NCBI GenBank assembly: GCA_902506565.1
Contig: LR732703.1
Location: forward strand, 1,632,525 to 1,696,524
Length of the DNA stretch: 64,000 bases
Source: Burkholderiales bacterium 8X
GTDB lineage: Bacteria > Pseudomonadota > Gammaproteobacteria > Burkholderiales > Burkholderiaceae_C
Direction of reading: 5' to 3'
The notes under the pieces are model-generated. The model had not been told where the DNA came from and did no database searches. It saw only the letters and a program-made list of their open reading frames with translations. How positions within the stretch are numbered: the stretch's first letter is position 1; the number at the start of each line of letters is the position of its first letter. A program made the translations under genes and the position numbers. Shown here piece by piece: positions 46,158-55,353 of the stretch.

Positions 46158-46706
46158 GTGCCCAACTTCAACGAGTCCCGCATCCGCTTGTCCCTGACCG
46201 CTTGCGCCATCGCATCCGCCGCCCTGCTCCTGGGCGGCTGCAACACCGTGCGATCGATGCGCGGCGAAAGCACCGCCGCCCCTGCCGCTTCGGCACCCGC
46301 GGCCTCCGCATCCACCGCCTCCGGCGTGAAGCCCGGCATGGACGCTCGCGGCAATGTCGTGGATTCGTCCAAGATCGAAGCCGGCAGCGGCCGCACCGTC
46401 AAGGGCATCAACGACTACGAAGGCGAGATCACCGGCAACCCGGCGCCCAACAGCCGGTTCGCCCGGCTCCAGATCGGCATGTCGACCCGCCAGGTCCAGG
46501 ACATCGCCGGCCAGCCGACCGACCAGGGCGCCTACATGACCGGCAAGGCCTGGATCCCGTTCTATTTCGGCGCCGACCGTCATCGCTTCGAGATGGTCTA
46601 CAAGGGCCAGGGCCGCCTGATCTTCGCCGGCGGCGGCATGGGCGATTATTCGAGCGGCAACCTGATCTGGATCATCCACAACGCGAACGAAGGCGGCTAC
46701 CGCTGA
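46158..46706 (+). CDS. BamE/OmlA-like outer-membrane lipoprotein
   Basis: 182 residues with a lipoprotein signal peptide (LLLGGC lipobox, Cys near residue 28), an Ala/Ser-rich linker, then a SmpA/OmlA-like domain: RLQIGMSTRQVQDIAGQPTDQGAYMTG and FYFGADRHRFEMVYKGQGRLIFAGG. The GM(S/T)...V..I.G.P pattern is the hallmark of the BamE-type fold. Not necessarily BamE itself, which is shorter. GAGGAGAG precedes the start, which is GTG (46158). Confidence 0.82.
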   Translation: MPNFNESRIRLSLTACAIASAALLLGGCNTVRSMRGESTAAPAASAPAASASTASGVKPGMDARGNVVDSSKIEAGSGRTVKGINDYEGEITGNPAPNSRFARLQIGMSTRQVQDIAGQPTDQGAYMTGKAWIPFYFGADRHRFEMVYKGQGRLIFAGGGMGDYSSGNLIWIIHNANEGGYR

Positions 46707-46721
46707 GTCGCCGGGCTGCTC

Positions 46722-46753
46722 GCCTGATCGCCTGATCGCCTGATCGCCTGATC
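46722..46753. repeat. Four perfect tandem copies of GCCTGATC
   Basis: GCCTGATC repeated four times without error, followed by a degenerate GCTTGCC. Sits in the 69-base gap between the convergent lipoprotein and cytochrome oxidase genes. No function visible; the unit is not a strong hairpin. Confidence 0.9.
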
Positions 46754-46775
46754 GCTTGCCGGCTCGTTCAGCCCG

Positions 46776-49334
46776 TCAGCCGAGCCAGCGGGGCATGCCC
46801 TGCACCAGCAGCAGGCCGATCAGTCCCTGCACCGTGACGCAGAGCCACATCAGCCCCGTGTTGTCGAGCGTCGCGCGAGCGTCCGAGCGCAGCTTGCCCG
46901 CCCACGAGCGGGCGAGCAGGTAGCCACCCATCAGCCACAGCACCGCCAGGTGGAAGCCCTGGTAGAAAAGCAGCGTGCCGACGGTCGCGCTCCAGGCCTG
47001 GTCGACCGGGTCGAGCCCGGCGCCGACATGGCCTGCCAGGTCCAATGCGAACCCGCCGGCGGTCGCCAGCATCGCGAGCAGCACCGCCGCGCGCAAGAAG
47101 CGTTGTCGACGAGGCTCGTCGCTGCGAAGGATGCGGGTTGCCACCAGCATCGAGCCCGCGCCGAGCAGCAACAGCAACGACGAGCCCAGCGGCCACCCGG
47201 TCGAGGGCAGCGCTGCGCCGGGTGGTGGGCACACGTCCGCCGCCATCGAGACGTGGACGTGCGCGAACACGAAGGACGCGAAGATCGTCATGTCGACCGC
47301 CACCAGCACGATGGTCGCCCACCATGAATGCGAGCGCGCGCCGGTGCCGCCGACCGGCAGGTGGACGCCGGTCGCCACCTCGAAGGTCGGCGTCGGCGAA
47401 GGCTGGTCGCTGCCCCACAGCCAGACGAAGATGGCCACGATCGCGAACAGCCCGAAGAGGATGGCCAGCAGGTATTGCTCGGCCGTCAGCAGCAGGAAGA
47501 AGCCGGCGGTGCCGGCCGCCGCGCCGAAGGGCCACCAGCCGTCGGTCGGCAGCCGGAGCAGGTGCAGCGGCCTGGCATCGCGCACGCTGGTGACCAGGGT
47601 CTCGCGTCCGCCGAAGGCCGTGCCGGGCAGCCAGTGGCGGCCGCCCTCGACCTCGCGCGGCAGTTCGGGCTGGTCCCAGAGCGGATCGCGCGAACGGATC
47701 TCCGGAATGCTGTAGACGCCGTACTCGCGCGTCGGCAGCCATTCGAGCGTGCTGCCGTTCCAGGGGTTGCCATGGTCCTTCTCGGGCCGGCGCATCACCC
47801 GGATCGCATCGACGAAGAACAGCAGCACGCCGAGCGCGAAGGCGAAGGCGCCGATGGTCGACAGCAGGTTGAGCCCGTTCCAGCCCAGGTCGCCCGGGTA
47901 GGTGTAGACCCGCCGCGGCATGCCGAGCAGGCCGGTGATGTGCATCGGGAAGAAGCTCAGGTTGAAGCCGCCGAACATCAAGCCGAAGACCCACTTGCCC
48001 CAGCCTTCGGACAAGCGATGGCCGTTGTAGATCGGCGCCCAGTAGTAGAGCCCGGCGAACACCGGGAACACCATGCCGCCGATCAGCACGTAATGGAAGT
48101 GCGCCACGATGAAGTAGCTGTCGTGCGCCTGCCAGTCGAAGGGCAGCACCGCCACCATCACGCCGGTGAGTCCGCCCAGCACGAAGATGAAGTGGAAGCC
48201 CAGCAGGAAGAGCGTCGGCGTATCGAGCCGCACCTTGCCGCGCCAGAAGGTGGCGATCCACGAGAACACCTGGATTCCGCTCGGTATCGCCACCAGGAAA
48301 CTGGCCGCCGAGACGATCGCGAGCGAAAGGCCGCCGAGCCCCGCGGTGAACATGTGGTGCGCCCAGAGCGCGAAGCTGATCACGCCGACCCCGATCAGCG
48401 CATACACGATGCCGCGGTACGCGACGAGCGGCGTGCCGGCGAGGGTCGGGACCATCATCGAGACCATGCCGGCGGCCGGCAGGAAGATGATGTAGACCTC
48501 CGGATGGCCGAAGAACCAGAAGAGGTGCTGCCACAGCAACGGGTCGCCGCCCCGCGCCGGTATGAAGAAGGGCCAGTCGAAGGCGCGTTCGAGTTCGAGC
48601 AGCGTGGTGGCGGCGATCACCGCCGGAAACGCGAAGACGATCATCAGCGCCGTCACCAGCATCGCCCAGGCGAACACCGGCATCTTCATGAGCGTCATGC
48701 CCGGCGCCCGGGTGAAGAGGATGCCGATGATGAGTTCGATGGCGCCGGCAATCGCCGAGATCTCGATGAAGCCGATGCCCAGCAGCCACCAGTCCGCGCC
48801 GCGGCCGGGCGAGAACTCCTTGCTGGTGAGCGGCGGATACATGAACCAGCCGCCGTCCGGCGATTGGCCGAAGAAGAGCGTGCAGAAGAAGGCCAGGCCG
48901 CCGATCGCATAGGCCCAGAAGGCGTAGGCCGAGAGCCGCGGAAACGGCAGGTCGCGGGCGCCCAGCATGCCGGGCAGCAGGTACACCGCGACCGCCTCGA
49001 CGATCGGCACCGCGAACAGGAACATCATCACGGTGCCGTGCATCGTGAAGAGCTGGTTGTAGGTTCCGGCATCGATCAGGTCGTTGTCCGGCACCGCCAG
49101 CTGGGTGCGCATCATCAATGCCAGCACGCCGGCCAGCACGAAGAAGATCATGGCGGTGGCGACATAGAAGACGCCGATCTCGGTGTTGTTGACCGCCGCC
49201 AGCCTGCGCCAGCCCTTCGGCGGCTCCCAGGCGCGTTCGAGCGCCTCGCGCTCGCCTTCGGGGCGCTGGCCGCCCGAAGGCAGCTCGGCCCGGCGATCTG
49301 GGTCTCCCGACAGTTGCGCGGAAAGCTCGGTCAT
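46776..49334 (-). CDS. Cytochrome c oxidase subunit I fused to subunit III
   Basis: 852 residues. The N-terminal 560 are heme-copper oxidase subunit I: FTMHGTVMMF (heme a ligand), FFGHPEVYIIF (CuB His and cross-linked Tyr), WAHHMFTAGL (CuB His pair), HFHYVLIGG (heme a3 and a ligands). After a linker the last 270 residues have about seven helices resembling subunit III (GFFLLLTAEQYLLAILFGLF, SFVFAHVHVS, TLLFYQGFHLAVLWLMGGYLL). Start at 49334 (MTELSAQ) overlaps the stop of the glycosyltransferase gene (ATGA). Terminal oxidase that reduces oxygen and pumps protons, distinct from a standard unfused ctaD/ctaE pair. Confidence 0.93.
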   Translation of the reverse strand: MTELSAQLSGDPDRRAELPSGGQRPEGEREALERAWEPPKGWRRLAAVNNTEIGVFYVATAMIFFVLAGVLALMMRTQLAVPDNDLIDAGTYNQLFTMHGTVMMFLFAVPIVEAVAVYLLPGMLGARDLPFPRLSAYAFWAYAIGGLAFFCTLFFGQSPDGGWFMYPPLTSKEFSPGRGADWWLLGIGFIEISAIAGAIELIIGILFTRAPGMTLMKMPVFAWAMLVTALMIVFAFPAVIAATTLLELERAFDWPFFIPARGGDPLLWQHLFWFFGHPEVYIIFLPAAGMVSMMVPTLAGTPLVAYRGIVYALIGVGVISFALWAHHMFTAGLGGLSLAIVSAASFLVAIPSGIQVFSWIATFWRGKVRLDTPTLFLLGFHFIFVLGGLTGVMVAVLPFDWQAHDSYFIVAHFHYVLIGGMVFPVFAGLYYWAPIYNGHRLSEGWGKWVFGLMFGGFNLSFFPMHITGLLGMPRRVYTYPGDLGWNGLNLLSTIGAFAFALGVLLFFVDAIRVMRRPEKDHGNPWNGSTLEWLPTREYGVYSIPEIRSRDPLWDQPELPREVEGGRHWLPGTAFGGRETLVTSVRDARPLHLLRLPTDGWWPFGAAAGTAGFFLLLTAEQYLLAILFGLFAIVAIFVWLWGSDQPSPTPTFEVATGVHLPVGGTGARSHSWWATIVLVAVDMTIFASFVFAHVHVSMAADVCPPPGAALPSTGWPLGSSLLLLLGAGSMLVATRILRSDEPRRQRFLRAAVLLAMLATAGGFALDLAGHVGAGLDPVDQAWSATVGTLLFYQGFHLAVLWLMGGYLLARSWAGKLRSDARATLDNTGLMWLCVTVQGLIGLLLVQGMPRWLG

Positions 49335-50416
49335 GCGCGGAGGGCGGCTTCGTACTGGTCGAGCACCGCTTCGGGATGGAAAGGCGCCACATGTGCCGCG
49401 GCCTCGGCCTGCATGCGCGAGCGCATCTCGTGGTCGGACAGCAGCGAGCGGATCGCGATGGCCAGTGCCTCCGGGTTTTCGGACGGCACCGTGATGCCGC
49501 ACGGCCCGATCGCTTCGGGCAGGCCGCCTTGCCGGCTCGCCACCACCACGCAGCCGCAGGCGATCGCCTCGATCGCGACCAGGCCGAAGGCCTCCACCGG
49601 CTCGGGACGCGATGGCACCACGATCACCTTGTGCCGGCGCAGCTCGTCGCCGACCGCGCGGCCGCGCAGCATGCCTCGCCAGGTGACGAGGTGCTCGACG
49701 CCGAGCCGGCGGGCGCGCTCTTCGAGCGCCGGCCGTTCGGGACCGTCGCCGACCACGGTGAGCGTCGGCGGCGAAGGCTCCGACTTCAGCCGGGCGAGGG
49801 CTTCGATCAATACGTCGAGTCCCTTGGCTCTCACCACGCGGCCGAGGAACACGAGGTCGAGCGGGCGCGTCGCCGCGTTCTCGACCGCCGGCGGATGAAA
49901 CGTCGCCACGTCGTACGGATTCGGCATCACCTTCGAAGGCGCGCTCGCGGTGCTCGCCAGGTAGCGCGACACCGTGTAGAGCCGGGCCAGGCGCAGGCTG
50001 GCCAGCTTGACCCGATCGGACAGGCTCGTGCTGCCGTCGGGACGGCCGACCGGCGTGTGGTTGACCAGCAACCAGGGCCGGCGCAGCAGGCCGAGCGCCA
50101 GCGGCCAGGCGAGCCGGAGGCTCACGTTGGACTGGATCACCGCATCGGACCAGCAGAGCGCCCGCCAGAGCTGCGTGCCGGTGGGTTGGCGAAGGATGTC
50201 CTGCTCACCCGGAACCATGCCCGCCGTTCCCGCGCCGGCGTTGTTCGCCTGCGCGGCGGCCGCGCTGCTGGTCACCACGCGAACCTGGTGGCCACGCGCC
50301 TTCAGGCCGTCGTAGAGCAGTTGGCTCACGGTCTCGATACCGCCGATCCAGGGCGCATAGGCATATGAAAGCAACACGATCTTGAGTGAAGGGCCGCGCG
50401 GTCGAGGGGTTTGCAT
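49331..50416 (-). CDS. GT4 family glycosyltransferase inside the oxidase operon
   Basis: 361 residues, GT-B fold: N-terminal IVLLSYAYAPWIGGIETVSQLLYDGLKARGH (glycine-rich acceptor loop), central VFLGRVVRAKGLDVLIEALARL, and the EX7E donor site in EPVEAFGLVAIEAIACGCVVVAS. Transfers a sugar from a nucleotide donor; acceptor unknown. It lies between coxB (88 bases upstream) and the subunit I-III fusion, whose ATG overlaps its stop. A TTG at 50425 is an alternative start. No membrane helix is present. Confidence 0.9.
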   Translation of the reverse strand: MQTPRPRGPSLKIVLLSYAYAPWIGGIETVSQLLYDGLKARGHQVRVVTSSAAAAQANNAGAGTAGMVPGEQDILRQPTGTQLWRALCWSDAVIQSNVSLRLAWPLALGLLRRPWLLVNHTPVGRPDGSTSLSDRVKLASLRLARLYTVSRYLASTASAPSKVMPNPYDVATFHPPAVENAATRPLDLVFLGRVVRAKGLDVLIEALARLKSEPSPPTLTVVGDGPERPALEERARRLGVEHLVTWRGMLRGRAVGDELRRHKVIVVPSRPEPVEAFGLVAIEAIACGCVVVASRQGGLPEAIGPCGITVPSENPEALAIAIRSLLSDHEMRSRMQAEAAAHVAPFHPEAVLDQYEAALRA

Positions 50417-50504
50417 ATCGCTCAAGAAAGGAAATCGTGATGGCCGGGTGCGGCAATGTTAGATGGGCGGGCCGGCTGTCCCAGTCCCGGACGCTCCATG
50501 CCGC

Positions 50505-51449
50505 TCACCGAAGCTGGGCCAGCCAGGCGGCGATCGACGACAGGGTCTCCGCATCGAGCCGGCCGGCAGAGGAGGGCATCCGCGCCCCCGGCTTGAGTTG
50601 CTGGATGTGGGCGATCCAGGCTTCGAGCTGCTCCGGATCGTTGCCGATGGTGCCGGCGCCGAGCTGCAGCCGGCTGCCGACATGGGTCAGATCGGGTCCG
50701 AGGCGGCTTTGCTCGCTGACGCCGCGCACCGCATGGCAGGCGTCGCAGCGATTCGCCAGGAACGCATCCCGGCCGCGCACCAGTTCGGATGCCGGACGGG
50801 CCGCCGCCGGTCGCGCCTGCCCCGCGAGCCAGGCGTCGAACTCGGCCGGCGGCAAGGCCACCACCTGCAGGGCCATGCGTGCATGCTGGCCGCCGCAATA
50901 TTCGGCGCACTGGCCGCGGAAGGTGCCGGGCCGGTCGGCCTGAAGTTGCAGGTGCTGCACGCGGCCGGGCAGCATGTCCATCTTGCCGCCGAGCGTCGGC
51001 ACCCAGAAGCTGTGGATCACGTCGGCGCTCGACAGCCCGAAGAAGACCGGTCGGCCGACCGGTATGCGGATTTCGTTGGCAGTGCGGATCTCGGTGCCGG
51101 TGGCCGGATCGCTGTAGCGCACGTCCCACCACCACATGTTGCCGGTCACGCCGACGATCAGCGCATCCTTCGGCGGCATCGGCCGCCAGGGCGGCTTGTG
51201 CCACTGGCTGTAGAAGAAGAGGGCGATCAGCACCACGGTCGGGAACACCAGGCCGCCGCCGAGAACCCATGCGCGCTTCTGGGCACGGCTGAGCTCGGTC
51301 GGCCCTCGTCGCACCGCGAAGAACAGCAGCAGCATGGTGCCGGCGAAGATCAGCGCGGCGCCGATGGTCAGCACCAGGCTCACGTCGAGCAGCGTCTGGC
51401 CGACGGGGCCGGCGGCCTGCAATGCCGATTGGGCGCCGGGCTGGTTCAT
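50505..51449 (-). CDS. Cytochrome c oxidase subunit II fused to cytochrome c (caa3-type)
   Basis: 314 residues. Two N-terminal helices (LIFAGTMLLLFFAV and GGGLVFPTVVLIALFFYSQW), a cupredoxin domain with the CuA site CAEYCGGQHARM, and a C-terminal class I cytochrome c with the heme motif CDACH and Met ligand in ARMPSSAG. Accepts electrons from cytochrome c and passes them to subunit I. Its start overlaps the stop of the cytochrome c lipoprotein gene upstream (ATGA). Confidence 0.93.
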   Translation of the reverse strand: MNQPGAQSALQAAGPVGQTLLDVSLVLTIGAALIFAGTMLLLFFAVRRGPTELSRAQKRAWVLGGGLVFPTVVLIALFFYSQWHKPPWRPMPPKDALIVGVTGNMWWWDVRYSDPATGTEIRTANEIRIPVGRPVFFGLSSADVIHSFWVPTLGGKMDMLPGRVQHLQLQADRPGTFRGQCAEYCGGQHARMALQVVALPPAEFDAWLAGQARPAAARPASELVRGRDAFLANRCDACHAVRGVSEQSRLGPDLTHVGSRLQLGAGTIGNDPEQLEAWIAHIQQLKPGARMPSSAGRLDAETLSSIAAWLAQLR

Positions 51450-51850
51450 TCGAGCGACAGCAGGTAGGCGGCCATGTCGCGCGCATCTTCCGCCGAGACG
51501 CCCATCGACGGCATGGTGGTGTCCGGCACCAGCGACGATGGCGAGACGATCCAGCGTGTCAGCAGGTCGGGCCCGTTCGGCAGGTGGCCGGCGATGTAGC
51601 TGCGTCGTCCGAAGGCGGTGAGCGGCGGGCCGACGTCGGCACGGGCGATCGGAACCTCCGGAATGGCGTGGCAGCTGCCGCACTGGTATTGCGCGAGCAG
51701 CTGCCTGCCGCGCTCGACGCGGGCCGGTGGCGCGTCGGCGTAGGGAGCCGACCGCTCGGTGAAATCGTCGAGGCCGCAGCCCGCCAGCAGTGCGAGCGGC
51801 ACGCAGGCGATCCATGCCGGTTCGATGAGGGCGCGCAATCCATGAGGCAT
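51446..51850 (-). CDS. Class I cytochrome c lipoprotein
   Basis: 134 residues, signal peptide ending in a lipobox (ALLAGC, Cys25), one heme site CGSCH in QYQCGSCHAIPEVP, and an axial Met in TTMPSMGVSAEDARDMAAYLL. First gene of the oxidase operon, translationally coupled to coxB; likely the membrane-attached electron donor to subunit II. Confidence 0.9.
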   Translation of the reverse strand: MPHGLRALIEPAWIACVPLALLAGCGLDDFTERSAPYADAPPARVERGRQLLAQYQCGSCHAIPEVPIARADVGPPLTAFGRRSYIAGHLPNGPDLLTRWIVSPSSLVPDTTMPSMGVSAEDARDMAAYLLSLE

Positions 51851-51927
51851 CGACCGATTCTCGGGCCGTGAATGCGCGATCCACCGACAGCTGGGCACTG
51901 CACGCGCGTCGGACAATGCCGCGACGA

Positions 51928-52875
51928 ATGACCGCCCTCCAGATCGCCAAGACCGTCTTCCTGACCCTGTTCGTGCTCGCCGTGGGCGCGGCCATCGGCG
52001 CCGCGGTGATGCTGTGGGGTGGGCTCTACAACGTGGCGGCGACGACCCAGCACACCCAGCAGGTCTATTCAGTGCTCGAATTGGCGATGCGGCAATCGGT
52101 CCGGCTGCGTTCCCGAAACATCGAGGTGCCGCCGCTGGACGACGAGCGCCTGCTGGTGCGCGGTGCGGCCTGCTACCGCGACAAGTGCGTGCAGTGCCAC
52201 GGCGCGCCCGGCGTGGCGCAGGGCGACATCGGCAAGAGCATGCAGCCCCTCCCGGGGCCGCTGGTCGATGCACGGCAGCGCTGGTCGGCCAACGAGCTCT
52301 ACTGGGTGACCCGGCACGGCATCAAGATGAGCGGCATGCCGGCCTGGGAGTTTCGGCTGGCCGAAGAAGACCTGTGGTCGGTGGTCGCCTTCCTGCAGAA
52401 GCTGCCCGACCTGACGCCGGCGCAGTACCGAAGCCTGTCGGCACCCGGATGGGCGAGTACCTCTGGCTCGGCGGGCACCCAATCGATCCCGACGCCGCCA
52501 GCCTGCGGACCCGCTGGCGCCAGCGCCGCCGCCTCCGCTTCCGCTGCCGCCTCCGCTTCCGCCCCCGCTGCCGGCGAACGGAGGCAAGACGCCGCGGTCG
52601 ACGTCCGTCGCGGCGAGAAGGCGATGTACCAATACGCCTGCAATGCCTGCCACACGATTCCGGGCATCACCGGCTCGAACCCGCATGTCGGGCCGCCGCT
52701 CGCCGGCATCGGCCGCCGCACCCTCATCGCCGGGAGGTTGGCCAACACGCCGGACAACATGGTGAGGTGGCTCATGCACACGCAGGAGGTCGACCCCCTC
52801 ACCGCCATGCCCGAGATGGGTCTGACCGAGCGCGACGCCCGGGACATCGCCGCGTTCCTGGCCACCCTCGATTGA
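51928..52875 (+). CDS. Membrane-anchored diheme cytochrome c
   Basis: 315 residues. One N-terminal transmembrane anchor (TVFLTLFVLAVGAAIGAAVML), a first cytochrome c domain with heme motif CVQCH (KCVQCHGAPG) and Met in KMSGMPAWEF, a 40-residue Ala/Ser-rich linker (GASAAASASAAASASAPAAG), then a second domain with CNACH and Met in TAMPEMGL. The second domain resembles the neighbouring lipoprotein cytochrome. Divergent from the oxidase operon (78 bases) and probably an electron-delivery partner. Starts at 51916 or 51868 are possible. Confidence 0.88.
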   Translation: MTALQIAKTVFLTLFVLAVGAAIGAAVMLWGGLYNVAATTQHTQQVYSVLELAMRQSVRLRSRNIEVPPLDDERLLVRGAACYRDKCVQCHGAPGVAQGDIGKSMQPLPGPLVDARQRWSANELYWVTRHGIKMSGMPAWEFRLAEEDLWSVVAFLQKLPDLTPAQYRSLSAPGWASTSGSAGTQSIPTPPACGPAGASAAASASAAASASAPAAGERRQDAAVDVRRGEKAMYQYACNACHTIPGITGSNPHVGPPLAGIGRRTLIAGRLANTPDNMVRWLMHTQEVDPLTAMPEMGLTERDARDIAAFLATLD

Positions 52876-53039
52876 TTCCATCGATCGCTCCGCGACATGC
52901 CTAACTTTCGTTAGCGCCCGCGACATCGTTTGACGTCTTGCTTGGGGCCACTGTATGGTCCGCCTCGTGCAACATTCCTTGCACATCCAACTCCCCCTCT
53001 GCTGCAGCTCGATGGCTGGCCTGGAAAGGAGACTGCGCC

Positions 53040-54122
53040 GTGGTTCCAGATATCGCGCTCCGCCGAGCGATCGAGTCCGTCCAACAGCTGTCGGAACCGT
53101 CGCCGCCCTGGCAGGACATCCTGCGCGAAGCCCGAGCCGTGGTCGGCGGCGAGTCGGCCTGCTTCCTGATCTTCGAGGGTCGGCAGGTCGTCTCGCTGGA
53201 GCAGATCGGGGTCGACCCGGCGGCCGAGGCCGACTACATCCGTCATTGGCATCCGCAGGACATCCTGCTCCGGCCGGGCGTCGTCCGGCCATCGGGCAGC
53301 TGGCTCGACACCCAGCAGGTGCTCTCGCCGCAGGAGCTCCGGCGCAACGCCTACTACGTCGACTTCATGTGCAAGCACCGGCTGCGGCAGACCTTCGCCC
53401 TGGTGGTGGAGGATGGTCCCAACCGAACCGCGGCGATGAGCTTCCAGCGCGAGACGCCGACCGCCGGCAACGAAACGCTCGAATCGCCGGCCGTGGCCGC
53501 CTACGCGCGGGCCCTGCAGAAAGCGCTCGATCGGCGCCGCCAGTCGGCCGCGCATTGGCTGCAGTCGGTGGACATGGCCTTCGACAGCTTCGGCGAGGCC
53601 GCGAGCCTGGTGTCTGCCCAGGCCGCCGTGTTGTGGTGCTCGAACGGCTTCGATGAACTGCTCGGCGAACCGCCGCTCCTCACGGTGCGCGACGGGCGCT
53701 TCTGGCATCCGTCGCCGAGGGTGCACGAGATGCTGCTGGAAAGCATTCGGCGCGCCAGCCAGACGCCGCTGCCGCTGCGGCTCGCGGTGCCGGCCGGGCC
53801 GGGTGCGAGCCTCGGTGTCGAGCTGACGCAGGCGCCCGAATTGCTGGCCTGGAACCGCGAGCCCGCCGTGCTGGTGCGCTTGCGGCGACATCGCGATCGA
53901 GCGCTCGCACCCGAGACCTTGCGGATGGCCTTCGACTTGAGCGTGGCCGAGTCCAAGGTGCTGGCCGCCATGGCCGCCGGCCGGACGCCGGGTGAGTACG
54001 CCGAGGAAAACGCGCTCTCGGTCCATACCGTCAGGAAGCACATTGCGAATCTGATGAGCAAGATGCGCTGCACCCGTCACTCCGACGCGATCCGGATGGC
54101 GGTGTCGGTCAGCGCCGACTGA
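53040..54122 (+). CDS. LuxR-type transcriptional regulator
   Basis: 360 residues. The last 65 residues hold the LuxR/NarL helix-turn-helix: FDLSVAESKVLAAMAAGRTPGEYAEENALSVHTVRKHIANLMSKMRCTRHSDA. The N-terminal 280 have a GAF/PAS-like sensory region (SACFLIFEGRQVVSLEQIG) without a phosphoacceptor. Starts at GTG 53040 because a strong AAGGAG lies eight bases upstream; a longer frame from 52938 lacks this. Ligand unknown. Near the oxidase and cytochrome genes and co-oriented with the diheme cytochrome. Confidence 0.88.
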   Translation: MVPDIALRRAIESVQQLSEPSPPWQDILREARAVVGGESACFLIFEGRQVVSLEQIGVDPAAEADYIRHWHPQDILLRPGVVRPSGSWLDTQQVLSPQELRRNAYYVDFMCKHRLRQTFALVVEDGPNRTAAMSFQRETPTAGNETLESPAVAAYARALQKALDRRRQSAAHWLQSVDMAFDSFGEAASLVSAQAAVLWCSNGFDELLGEPPLLTVRDGRFWHPSPRVHEMLLESIRRASQTPLPLRLAVPAGPGASLGVELTQAPELLAWNREPAVLVRLRRHRDRALAPETLRMAFDLSVAESKVLAAMAAGRTPGEYAEENALSVHTVRKHIANLMSKMRCTRHSDAIRMAVSVSAD

Positions 54123-54269
54123 AGTCCTTCCGTCCGCCACCACACGGATTTCCCCTACACGCTTCGTCCAGCCGCGACGACGAGCGCGTCGAACTCATCG
54201 ACAGAAGGTGCCTTCAGGTTTTTCATCCAACCACTTGCCTGCAGGGCAAGCAACACGAAGGAGCACACC

Positions 54270-55286
54270 ATGGCGATCGACGACAAGAATCTATCGGACA
54301 CCAACCGCACCACCGATGCGAACCGCGACCCGATCAGCGGCGCACCCGGCGCGCATCCGGTCGGAACGGGTGTCGGCGCAACCGGCGGCGCCTTGGCCGG
54401 AGCGGCAGCCGGCGCGGTGGCGGGGCCGATCGGCGCTGCCGTCGGACTGGTGGCGGGTGCGGTGGTCGGCGGACTCGGCGGCAAGGCTGTTGCCGAACGG
54501 GTCAACCCCACCGCCGAGGACGCCTACTGGCGCGAGAACTACAACGCGACCACGTACTACCAGCCCGGCCGTTCGTACGACGAATACCGGCCCGCCTACG
54601 AAATGGGCTGGGCCGGACGCGATGCCTACGACGGCCGCCGCTTCGACGATGTCGAGCCCGAGCTGGCGAAGGACTGGGACACTCGCCGCGGCAGTTCGTC
54701 GCTCGACTGGGACTCGGCTCGCAGCGCCAGCCGGGACGCCTGGGATCGTGCCGACCGCACCTACTACGGCGTCGGGCTGGCCGATGACGGCTCGGACGTG
54801 GTCGGCGACAACGGCGCCACCCGCAACGGGCTCTCGAACGACGACGTGGTCGACGTGCTCAACGACCTGCTCGAGACCTCGCGCGACGGCGAATACGGTT
54901 TCCGTGCCTGCGCCGAAGAAGTCGAGAACGCATCGATGAAGCAGGTCTTCGCGAGCCGCGCCGATTCGTGCCGCCAGGCTGCGGACGAGCTGGAGCAGGT
55001 GATTCGCCGCTACGGCGGCAAGCCAGCCGAAGGCGGCAGCGCCTCGGGTGCGATGCACCGCGGCTGGGTGCATGTAAAGGGCAGCGTCGGCGCCAACAGC
55101 GAGTTGTCGATCCTGGAGGAATGCGAGCGCGGCGAAGACACCGCGCTCGGCCGCTACCGCAAGGCGCTCAAGGAAACCAACCTGCCCGCGGACGTGCGAA
55201 GCATCATCGAGAAACAGGCGGAAGGCGCCCAGCGCAACCACGACCAGATTCGCGACCTGCGCAACGCGGCGCGTGCTCGCGATTGA
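54270..55286 (+). CDS. DUF2383/PA2169-family four-helix-bundle protein
   Basis: 338 residues. The N-terminus is a Gly/Ala-rich glycine-zipper-like segment (GALAGAAAGAVAGPIGAAVGLVAGAVVGGLGG), followed by a Tyr/Asp-rich region with AYWRENY and YRPAYEMGWAGR, and the C-terminal PA2169-type four-helix bundle (NDDVVDVLNDLLETSRDGEYGFRACAEEV, CRQAADELEQVIRRYGG, IIEKQAEGAQRNHDQIRDLR). Stress- and stationary-phase-associated family, exact role unknown. GAAGGAG precedes the ATG. Ends in a strong terminator. Confidence 0.9.
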   Translation: MAIDDKNLSDTNRTTDANRDPISGAPGAHPVGTGVGATGGALAGAAAGAVAGPIGAAVGLVAGAVVGGLGGKAVAERVNPTAEDAYWRENYNATTYYQPGRSYDEYRPAYEMGWAGRDAYDGRRFDDVEPELAKDWDTRRGSSSLDWDSARSASRDAWDRADRTYYGVGLADDGSDVVGDNGATRNGLSNDDVVDVLNDLLETSRDGEYGFRACAEEVENASMKQVFASRADSCRQAADELEQVIRRYGGKPAEGGSASGAMHRGWVHVKGSVGANSELSILEECERGEDTALGRYRKALKETNLPADVRSIIEKQAEGAQRNHDQIRDLRNAARARD

Positions 55287-55302
55287 GGCTGCGCAATCCA
55301 TG

Positions 55303-55335
55303 AAAAAGGGCTGGTTCGACCAGCCCTTTTTTTTT
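55303..55335. terminator. Bidirectional rho-independent terminator
   Basis: AAAAAGGGCTGG-TTCGA-CCAGCCC followed by nine T. GC stem of seven with A-tract on the 5' side and T-tract on the 3' side, so it can stop both the DUF2383 gene (plus) and the convergent glycosyltransferase gene (minus). Confidence 0.95.
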
Positions 55336-55353
55336 GATCCGGCAAGCGTCGCA

